From: Thermothelomyces thermophilus ATCC 42464
Taxonomy: Eukaryota > Ascomycota > Sordariomycetes > Sordariales > Chaetomiaceae
Length of the DNA stretch: 64,000 nt
Reading direction: 5' to 3'
NCBI RefSeq assembly: GCF_000226095.1
Contig: NC_016473.1
Coordinates: 124,001 to 188,000 of the forward strand
The notes below the pieces were generated by a model that searched no databases, was not told the DNA's origin, and was given only the letters and a program-made list of their open reading frames with translations. The stretch's first letter is position 1. Every line of letters starts with the position of its first letter. A program made the translations under genes and the position numbers. This document shows positions 1-7,828 of the stretch, piece by piece.

Positions 1-862
1 AAATATACAGCGCCGTGACAAAGAGGCAGCCAGTGTGCCTGAATCTTGTCCATCCTGGCCTCGTCAATAGGTCTCTCGACCAGACGGATGATTACACTTG
101 GGCTAACTTGGCTGTGATGCACTGTGCCGACGTTGTCAACTTCTGCTTCGATACCGACAAGCATCGTCGACAGTCCTGGGACGAACTCGAGAGATGGAAT
201 CGTCGCTGGTTTGAAGAACAGCCGCCGTCATACGACCCTGTCTTCAAGGGTTCACGGGGTTCAGCTGTTTTTCCAGAAATCTGGTATCATCGGAGCTGTC
301 AAGGCAAGTTCACCTGCCGTCATCTCATCTCCGCTTGTGCGCTAACCTTCGGTCCGTTTGTCGAAACAGTGATTGGCGTGCAGCACCACAGGCTTGCAAG
401 ACTCTTCTTGCTGGACCACCGTGTTAAATCCGGCGCACTGGTACGAGCCGAGGAGAGAAACGAGGTTGAGGTTGGCTGAGCCCCCGCCTGTATTGCATGA
501 AGAGGCACTCACATCACTCCGACGGTCAGGAAAGCATCCGGGCAACGGTCCGGGAGATTTGCGGCATCGGGCGCGGTAATAGTTTCACCCCGCCAGGCCT
601 GTTCACATCGTGCATGGCGATCGCGGCCTGTAAGTTTGGGGTTCGCATCCTGCCCGAAGCCGTATGACTGACGCGCGCAGTTGGTCACTACTTCAACAAG
701 GTTGAAGAGCAAGATGCAATGATCTCGATCCTGGAAGAAACGCAAAAAGACCATGCCCGGCCAACCGAGAGCGTCAGACTCGACATGCTCCAGGCTTGGG
801 GGCGCAATACTGGCTTGTCCGGGAGGCCGGCTAAGGCGCCGAACACCAAGCGCATCGCCTGA
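1..862 (+). CDS. Zn2Cys6-type transcription factor, C-terminal part (gene runs off the left edge)
   Basis: This is the 3' end of a gene that starts outside the window; the first ten bases look like the end of an intron (acceptor ...atacag). Suggested exons are 11-303, 370-440, 530-629 and 681-862 (TGA). The protein has the look of the C-terminal region of fungal zinc-cluster regulators: an MHCADVVNFCF-like helix, a W-x-EL-x3-W stretch, FPEIWYHRSCQ, a QHHRLARLFLL helix, then VREICGIG and a final helix with MISILEETQ. The DNA-binding domain is not visible, so the target is unknown. The first intron would be GC-AG (donor gcaagt), and it is 66 nt with no stop, so read-through would keep the frame. 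Family assignment rests on pattern recognition of the middle-homology region. Confidence 0.6.
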
Positions 863-2492
863 TTGCACTCGCCAAATAATGTACACATGTATACATCCGT
901 AATACAGCGACGGTTCAATCTTTGGATGTTCCTGGGGTTGATAGCAGTTCGCAAGATCTTGGCAGGAGGATTCGATCCCCCACGGTATTCAAACAAGTCT
1001 CGCTATGTGCAGGTGGGCTGGTCGACTTCCCATAACCTAGTCCGTACTTGTGGAGCCATGTCCACTGTCTCTCTTTCTTTCTGACAGGAGCGGATAGATT
1101 TGAAGCCAACGAAGTATAGAGTTCCTTTTTCGTGGTGTTTGAAAGCGATGGAAGATGTGAACGTCGGTGCGTCCTGTGATGGCAAGCAAACGATCCTCCG
1201 TTGCTGTTAGTTCTAATTACTCTGGTATCCTGCTCGACCAGGTATCTAGATCAGGAGCATCATGTGACGGAAAAAAAAATAAGGGATCCTCCGTTGTTGT
1301 AAGTTCAAATTTTCTTGACCAGGTATCTAGACCAGGAGGCGTCCAAGTGCCGGCGTTCTCGTGTTCACATGACCATGGGGGAAACAATAGATTGCTAAAC
1401 GTACCTAGGTACCTGACACAGAATGATTATAGCAGGTAACTAAAGTGCAACCTTGTGATGGTATGTACTGTACTATGTGTAATTAAGGTACACAGTAATT
1501 ACCTGACACTGGCGAGGAAATTGACAACTTGAATTATTCAATTGATAACAATCTCGAGTCGCAAGATACTCCCGCTTACGTGATCATCAACAAGGCTGCG
1601 CTGGGCTCATGCAACGACGTTTCAATGGTGAGAATTTGGTTTCCGTTGGCGCAGGTCACTTCCGGGAGCCGCGACCGGAGAAAGCTGCCTAAGGTAGGTA
1701 CGAAAAGGGAAATCCGTTTTGACCCTGGCGGGACGCGGTTCGCCACAACTTCCTGCCTTTGATCCCAGATGGGAAAGTTTCGCCGGCTCTTGCCTATCTC
1801 GGCCACCGCGAACCCACCCCGTGAACACCATCTTGTCGCAGTGCGACAACTCGTTCCAGGGCAAGGAGATTCTGGACTTGGCCACATGTCGTGGCTTTGG
1901 CAACAACCCTTGATGTCGCTCTCGAGTGGGGTGAGATCATCTCGACTATCGATCAGGTACAGGGTCTGTGGAACGACAGAACCATGTTTTCTTCTCGTGT
2001 TCTCCAACGACGAGCATCCGATGAGTCCGAGATTCGTCAGCCTAGATGCAGACCCTTCGTGACGTGGATTCACCGTCCTTTGCTCTCTGCAACACCGGCC
2101 CAATCGTGATGTCGAGGATCCTGTCACTCTCCTCCACTATTACAGTTTCCCTTCCTCCCCTGACCGCCGGTTCGGAAGCTGTGGCGTGCAACCCATGGTA
2201 TATCAAGGCGGCACTCGCCCCCAGGGGTACTAGCCCCCGGTGCCTCAACCTTAAGTTCTCAGTTTCCTTTCGACGTTCCTCCTCATCCTCCCTCGCGCTT
2301 TCCATCGGGACTTCGTCTGTTGCCAGCAGAAGCATCTCTACGACCCAAGCGAGCCATACGGCGTGAGCCCTAGCCCTGCCCACAGGGACCTTATCAGCAC
2401 CTGCCCGAAACTTCCGCGAAACCCCTCTGTTCTCTTTCTTCTCTTCCCCGACGCACACTCTTTTTTTGATCTCACCACCGTTCTCCAAAACA
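863..2492. other. Intergenic stretch, no supported gene
   Basis: Apart from the short tandem repeat at 1181-1352 I find no gene here. Open frames on both strands at about 1530-2130 have no recognisable family and overlap each other. The last 100 bases before 2493 are pyrimidine-rich (TTCTTCTCTTCCCC, TTTTTTT), as is common in the 5' untranslated region of an expressed fungal gene. Confidence 0.5.
1181..1352. repeat. Imperfect tandem repeat, two copies of about 80-90 bp
   Basis: Two diverged direct copies lie at about 1181-1270 and 1271-1352. Both contain gatcctccgttg followed by a gttcaaatt/gttctaatt stretch, then gaccaggtatctaga and ccaggag/tcaggag. They differ by small indels and substitutions. 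No coding potential is visible. It may be the relic of a local duplication. Confidence 0.55.
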
Positions 2493-3508
2493 ATGGCTGC
2501 GGTTGATATTCGCCCAGCTCAGCGGGACGGGCCGGCGCTCGAGGCCATCACGGACGCCGTGGCCATGGTCAACATCCTCCGAGGGATGGCGACCTCAGAG
2601 ACGACGGCATTCGACGCCGAGTCGCGCTTCGACAGCGACAAGGACAAGTCGGCATTCCGGAAGTACGACGAAGCCTGCGACCGGGTCAAGGGCTTCTACG
2701 CCGAGCAGCACGCCAAGCAGACGGTGGCCCACAACCTGGCAGCCCGCCAGCGCTTCTACTCGCCCACGCGCAAGAGGCCCGAGATGACGGTCTGGGAGGC
2801 CATCGAGAAGCTCAACGCACTGATCGACAACAGCGACCCGGACACGGAGCTCAGCCAGATCCACCACCTGCTCCAGAGCGCCGAGGCGATTCGGCGCGAC
2901 GGCAAGCCCCGGTGGATGCAGCTGGTCGGCCTGATCCACGACCTGGGCAAGCTGATGCTCTTCTTCGATGGCTGCGCCGAGGGCCAGTGGGAAGTCGTCG
3001 GCGACACCTTCCCCGTCGGCTGCCAGTTTGACGAGCGGTGCATCTACCCGGAAACATTCAAGGCCAACCCCGACTCGAGCCACGAGGTCTACGGCACACG
3101 CTATGGCATCTATCAGCCGGGCTGCGGCATCAACAATCTCATGATGTGCTGGGGCCACGACGAGTACCTGTACCTGGTAATCAAGGATCAGAGCACCCTA
3201 CCCCCCGAGGCTCTCGCCATGGTGCGCTTCCACTCCTTCTACCCCTGGCACAGGGAGGGAGCCTACATGGACTTCATGGCTGAGGGCGACGAAGCGCTGC
3301 TGCATGCCGTTCGCGCTTTCAATCCCTACGACCTCTACAGCAAGTCCGACGAAGTACCAAAAGTTGAGGAGTTGAAGGTAAGAGAGACAAACCGAAGTCC
3401 CTGGAAAGGAGATGAAGAAAATGAAGAGAGAAACGCTAATACTGTTTTTAGCCATACTATCTTGAGCTTATCGATGAATTCTTCCCTCAGAAGGTTATTA
3501 AGTGGTGA
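2493..3508 (+). CDS. myo-inositol oxygenase (MIOX)
   Basis: Predicted to oxidise myo-inositol to D-glucuronate with O2 at a di-iron centre in the cytosol, the first step of inositol breakdown. The two exons are 2493-3377 and 3452-3508, with a 74-nt GTAAGA...TTTTAG intron; the product is 313 aa. Splicing restores the family C-terminus (PYYLELIDEF...KW). All six iron ligands known from the mouse enzyme can be placed by alignment: H125 (HLLQSAEAIR), H149 and D150 (LIHDLGKL), H222 (WGHDEY), H247 (RFHSFYPWH) and D280 (FNPYDLYSK). GDTFPVGC and YQPGCGINN are also conserved. The start has good context (caaaacaATGGC) and is the first ATG of the frame. Length is slightly above the animal enzyme (about 285 aa) because of the N-terminus. 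It is convergent with the next gene. Confidence 0.95.
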
Positions 3509-3953
3509 CTAGATTTGGGCATTCTGTTCATGATGAGGATTGTTGGGACTGGGAACAAATGGGATATCTCAGGAGGGAGCGACGCGTCATTGTTTAGTCT
3601 ATGGAACGGGATAGATTCATTCGGCATCTCCGTCTTACCAGCCCATGCTATTGTTTGCTGCGACGATTCACGAATTCAACGAGTCTTCGAAAGGTGGTAC
3701 GGACCGGCCGACTCACAACGACACGGCGACACCTCAACCAAGGCAAGCAGAGTGACGGCTAATCGTGTTCTCCGTTTTCGTCCTTCTTCTTTCCTGCCTT
3801 TTCTGCCTTCGGAGATCTTCTTCGCATGCTGATATCGTGGCGATTCCAAACAGGTCACGGAAGAGACGGTGACGATGTAATTATCTGTCCTGGTTCCCGC
3901 TCGGAGGCCCCGTCTCTTCTGAATCACGGCTCAACCGGCGCAACCTAAATGGC
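3509..3953. other. Convergent 3' intergenic region
   Basis: About 445 bp between the stop codons of the inositol oxygenase and the Ca3427-like gene. It should hold both 3' untranslated regions. No gene or repeat was seen. A pyrimidine-rich stretch lies near 3770-3810. Confidence 0.5.
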
Positions 3954-5039
3954 TCATCGCTGCTTCGCGATCATTGAGGACGCATCCACGCTGCTATTGA
4001 TCTTCAGCACGCCCGCGGTGCAGAGCGTCTCGACGGTCTGGATCACCACCTTGGCGTCCACCCCTCGGGTCCGCTCGGGGAACCTGACCGTCTTGAGCCA
4101 CTCCCGGGCGTCCTCTTCCGAGTAGTCCAGCTCAGTGCTGATATACTTGACGGCTTCCTCCTTGTTCTCGTTGAAGTGCTTGATGCCCTGGTCTAGCTTC
4201 TCCAGCAGATTTTCCACCGCGGCATCCGGGTTACCGTCACCCTGTATCAGACGAGTCGAAGCGACGATCTTCCAGCTGCTCCAGGGGGTGTATATCTCGC
4301 CGATCTTGCGGATCTCGCCCTTGTCGTAGTACTGCTTGGACGTGAAGTGCTCCCACATGAAGAAGTCAGCCTCGCCCGAGTTGACGGCCTTGCGCAGGTT
4401 CTCAAACGTGTTGAGGACGACAATGTCCGAGTAGGGAGCAGCCTGTTCCTTGTCGGAGCCCACGCCGGCCGTTGGTACCAGCCAGCCACGCTCCTCGGCG
4501 AGTACGTAACCCATCACATAGCTGCCGGAGCCGATACGCGAAACACCAATCTTTCCGCCCTGGAGGGAGTCGACCGTTCGGATCTCGGGCCGCTCAGCAC
4601 CGGTCGAGATGGCCCAGCCTTCGGAGAGTGGGGAAAAGAGGGGTGGGGGGACCAAGTCAGCATCCAAGGCGTAGAACCAAGAGGGTTGGGGGGAAGGAAG
4701 AAAAAAAGAGAAAATCGGGCAGGCAACGGCATCGGGCAGGTTGCAGATTGTGGGCAGGTTGTTGTGCTTACAGAGCGGTGTTTCCACATAGGTGCCGATC
4801 AGTCGATAGCCGCCGTCCTTGTCTCCGGCCTCCTGAGCCTTGCCCAGGCCGGCGACCCAGCCCTCGGTCAGGCCGATACCGACGTCGATCTCTCCGGCGC
4901 GCAGCGCGGTGATCATGTGGCCCGTCCCAGAAGGGAACGGGATCAGCTCGGCATCCAGGCCGTAGTGCTTCTTAGCGAAGTGGATAGGGGTCGAGAAGTG
5001 CTCAGGCACAAAGCCCACCCTGAGCCGGGACGAAGTCAT
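3954..5039 (-). CDS. Ca3427-type periplasmic-binding-fold protein (PBP2-like)
   Basis: Resembles the small family of eukaryotic proteins with a bacterial type-2 periplasmic binding protein fold, named after Candida Ca3427 and related to nitrate/sulfonate/taurine-binding SsuA-like proteins. The ligand is unknown. Read on the minus strand, exon 1 is 5039-4772 and exon 2 is 4618-3954. The intron (4771-4619, GTAAGC...CGAAG) has 153 nt. Removing it gives the family sequence ETPL-C-WAISTG and a 310-aa protein. The N-terminus RLRVGFVPEHFSTP, the ALRAGEIDVGIGLTEGW loop and GGKIGVSRIGSGSYVMGY all fit a two-lobed binding protein. There is no signal peptide, so the protein is probably cytosolic. The family is thought to have reached fungi from bacteria. 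The intron has no stop in frame, so a retained form would still be translatable. Confidence 0.85.
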   Translation of the reverse strand: MTSSRLRVGFVPEHFSTPIHFAKKHYGLDAELIPFPSGTGHMITALRAGEIDVGIGLTEGWVAGLGKAQEAGDKDGGYRLIGTYVETPLCKHNNLPTICNLPDAVACPIFSFFLPSPQPSWFYALDADLVPPPLFSPLSEGWAISTGAERPEIRTVDSLQGGKIGVSRIGSGSYVMGYVLAEERGWLVPTAGVGSDKEQAAPYSDIVVLNTFENLRKAVNSGEADFFMWEHFTSKQYYDKGEIRKIGEIYTPWSSWKIVASTRLIQGDGNPDAAVENLLEKLDQGIKHFNENKEEAVKYISTELDYSEEDAREWLKTVRFPERTRGVDAKVVIQTVETLCTAGVLKINSSVDASSMIAKQR

Positions 5040-5660
5040 TGCGTTCAAAGTCAGGAACTAAAAGGAGGATCGAAAACGACAGAAATGTTATATAATAAAA
5101 AGTTGATGCGCGATGCGGGCGTCCCGAGGTCGTGGCCTTTGTTTTCTCCTCGTGTGCGAGAGGTGTATGATCCCCGTCTTTGTATGCGAGCTCTTGCCAC
5201 CGAATCGCCCTTGAGACCCAAGAAACTTTTCTGAGGCTTCGCCGTACTTGCTCTCCTCAATCCGGATTGAAAATGTCGCCTGCGTACAACAACCGTCAGT
5301 CGGATGATATCTGACCTGGGTCCCGTCTCCCTAAATGACGCAATGCGGGGCGTAGAAGCGGCACTTCAAAGTTGGGAACACTTGAAGTTCATAGAGGACC
5401 CACTGTGCTGCCTTTTTTTTTTTTTTTTTTTTTTTTGGGACCTTGGGCTGAGGCTCACAGGGCATAAGATCTGAGACTCAAGCTCAGTTAGCGTTTGGAA
5501 GGTCGAATATCTTTTGAAACTTTGTATATAAGTTTCAAATTTCAAAGCCTGAGCCTCAACAGGCAATCATAACTCCATTTAAACTTCAATCTTTTGGAAG
5601 TATCTCCTCCGCGCGAGGTCGACCCAGCACTTATAAAGTCTTTTACTAGAAGATCTCAGC
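5040..5660. other. Intergenic region, promoter of the Ca3427-like gene; T24 tract
   Basis: Upstream region of the minus-strand Ca3427-like gene, with an uninterrupted run of 24 T at 5413-5436. Nothing else can be supported. Confidence 0.5.
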
Positions 5661-5780
5661 ACATACGACCATACCTACCAGAAAATACGGGATCCCGTCC
5701 GCTCTCCCTTAGTCAAGCTGGTAAGGGCCAGATTAGTAGTTGGGTCGGTGACGACCAGCGAATCCCTGGTGTTGTATGTT
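5661..5780 (+). rRNA. 5S ribosomal RNA
   Basis: A 120-nt sequence with the full fungal 5S pattern: start ACATACGACCATACC, GGGATCCCGTCCGCTC in the loop B/C region, AGTAGTTGGGTCGGTGACGA in the loop A/E internal control region, and end GTTGTATGTT, which pairs with the first bases to form helix I. TACCAG and CTGGTA pair within the second arm. It is followed at once by a run of T (5784-5791), a normal RNA polymerase III terminator. It is a single gene away from any rDNA array, as is known for the dispersed 5S genes of Neurospora and other Pezizomycotina. It looks intact. Confidence 0.95.
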
Positions 5781-5783
5781 CAG

Positions 5784-5791
5784 TTTTTTTT
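5784..5791 (+). terminator. RNA polymerase III T-run terminator of the 5S gene
   Basis: Eight T residues four bases after the end of the 5S RNA, the usual Pol III stop signal. Confidence 0.8.
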
Positions 5792-7205
5792 CTGCCTTCG
5801 GTTACGCAACCCGAGGGCTCTAACCCGGCCCATTGTTGAATCTGACCTTAATATTAGGAAGAGCTAACATATCTAGAGAAATTAAGTTGCCGAAAGCCCT
5901 ATATTTTTAGGGAACTGAGTATAAGAATCGAAAGATAAGTAGGTGACGGCTGAAAATCTTTCTAATAGAAAAAATGTTTGAAGAATCAGCTAGGATTACG
6001 AATCCATGAAGTCTCTCCTTTCACGATTGAAATTCTGTCACCAGGCAATGAAAGAAGGCTGCGGTATAAGTTACCTGACGCTGGCGACAACCTCAACAAG
6101 CTCGAACCGACCACCAGGACGATGCCTTGAGAAACCGACACGGGAGGGTTCTGAGGAAAAAGGTATATTATCATGTGCCCCAGGCCGGCAGGGATGTAGC
6201 AAGTAACTTGGTTAGGGATTAAAGACTCGTTGAGACCTACCAAATATTGTTGTTGGTTGGCGAAGAAATGGTACCAAAGATCAAAATGGGTAATTTGAAC
6301 ATGACACATAAGCGGAGACATGAATCACACCGTGTCTACCCTGGATGCGAACTGCACATTAGCGCTGCAGGTTGGTACCAAGTTAATTTGTACACCAGAC
6401 GTAGCAGTTAGGGTTCCGTTCCCTCCATTTCACGGAAACACGGGTCCGCAATTGAGATGAGACCGCCCGATCGAATGGTACTGAGCTACGATTCTGGCTA
6501 CCGGAATCAGCCGAAGACGAAACCAGCCACTCTAATAATCAGATTCGCGGGGCGCACGACCTCCCCTTGATACTCCATTTTTTTTATTATTTTATTATTT
6601 TTCTTGGAAACAATCCAGCCGCCTCATGCAAGGGATGCAAAACACAATAGACGACGGAGTGTCCCTCACTTCGCCGAGTTTCAGTGGTCTATGAGATCTC
6701 ACCCGGCGAACATGCCAGCCCCCCGAAGGGTGCTTGTGCTCTTGCCTTGGCTGCAAAGGGGCCGGGTATCGAGCCAGCTTTCCCATTAATTTTTTGACGA
6801 CTTGTCTCATCAATACGTTTTTGATGACTATCGCCTGTCAGCGGGGATGGCTGCTGCCCAGCTAAAAATAGGAACGAAAGACAGTGATGGTTTGGTTCGT
6901 GGCGCTGCCAAAAACGTGGAACGGGCGGAAGCTCCGGCTTGGCTATGGAAAGTTTGGGAGCCGATCGCCCTCTGCCGATGGCAAATATCGAAGCGCTGGA
7001 ATAATGGAAATTGAGAGGCGTCCCTGGATCATCCCACGTTTCGATTTCAGCCGGGAAACGAAACACGAGAACACGAGAAATGGGATGGCTGCCATGCTAC
7101 TCGACCCGGTTGCGGTTCGTGCCCTTCCAAGGGCGCGGAAGGAGGTTAGCTGGCAGCCGTCGAGTGGAATCTTGAAGACTTCGGTACGTATTCACTAGTT
7201 ATGAA
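5792..7205. other. Intergenic stretch, no supported gene
   Basis: No gene recognised. The open frames present (for example minus strand about 5986-6321) have no family likeness and no splice-supported extension. An AT-rich patch (TTTTTTTTATTATTTTATTATTTTT) lies at about 6578-6602. Confidence 0.45.
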
Positions 7206-7212
7206 TATAAAA
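7206..7212 (+). promoter_or_regulatory. TATA box of the secreted cysteine-rich protein gene
   Basis: TATAAAA in the context gaaTATAAAAggcgg, about 140 bp before the ATG at 7349, a fitting distance for a TATA element plus a 5' leader of about 100 nt. Confidence 0.5.
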
Positions 7213-7348
7213 GGCGGAGCTACTCAATCAGTATCGTTCGTCACCACTCGCCACATACCAGTCCTGAACCAACCACTCGGGCCCTATATTAATAACTGTC
7301 ACGACTCAGTCCCTATATCTGTTAATTAATACCCCCGCCGTTTCAAAC

Positions 7349-7828
7349 ATGCGATATCATCTTTCCCTCGCCGTCCTCTCCCTTCTGGGAGCCACCAGCG
7401 TGGCCACCGCCGACAGGCGGCCTTGCGGCTTCAAGATCGCTCCTTGCCCGACCGGCGAGATCTGCCAGAAAGTCGACCCCGGCTGCGACCGCGGCGAGAA
7501 CTGTCAGGGCTACTGCGTGCCCGCCGCCACCCCCACCACCCTGGTGACCAAGACGACCGCGAGCCCGCCCGAGCCGACCTATCAGTTCTGCGGTGGCTTC
7601 GCCAACATTCAATGCGAGAACGAGAATCACGTCTGCATCGACGCGCCGGACGACAACTGCGACCCCCGAAACGGCGGTGCTGACTGCGGCGGCATCTGCG
7701 TCGAGCCCGTCTTCTGTGGGGGGATCGCCGGCTTGCAATGCCCCGACGGCAAGCGATGTATCGATGATCCCCGGGACAGATGCGACCCCAAGAACGGCGG
7801 CGCCGACTGCGGCGGTATTTGCGTCTAG
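7349..7828 (+). CDS. Small secreted cysteine-rich protein with three six-cysteine modules
   Basis: 159 aa, single exon, first ATG of the frame. Residues 1-21 form a classical signal peptide (basic MRYH, hydrophobic LSLAVLSLLGA, small residues before DRRPC). The mature part holds 18 cysteines in three repeats of six. Module 1 (about 26-56) is spaced C-x6-C-x5-C-x6-C-x5-C-x3-C. Module 2 (81-117) is C-x7-C-x6-C-x7-C-x8-C-x3-C. Module 3 (123-158) is the same except x5 in the second gap. Modules 2 and 3 end in nearly the same CDP-R/K-NGGADCGGIC and look like a recent internal duplication. A Thr/Pro-rich linker (about 58-77) separates module 1. Nine disulfides are likely. I do not recognise the family; an extracellular inhibitor, adhesion or effector-like role is possible but unproven. 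Confidence 0.8.
   Translation: MRYHLSLAVLSLLGATSVATADRRPCGFKIAPCPTGEICQKVDPGCDRGENCQGYCVPAATPTTLVTKTTASPPEPTYQFCGGFANIQCENENHVCIDAPDDNCDPRNGGADCGGICVEPVFCGGIAGLQCPDGKRCIDDPRDRCDPKNGGADCGGICV

Noticed and set aside
945-990. tRNA-like B-box (GATCGAATCC on minus)
   Set aside because: No A-box, no acceptor stem pairing and no T-run; the rest of a cloverleaf cannot be drawn.
1530-2127. Overlapping open frames on both strands upstream of the inositol oxygenase
   Set aside because: None resembles a known protein, and splice sites do not join them to anything. It may be a long-dead gene, but this cannot be supported.
4347-5234. 295-codon open frame on plus, opposite the Ca3427-like gene
   Set aside because: Antisense shadow of a GC-rich coding region; it has no family likeness and crosses the intron and promoter of the real gene.
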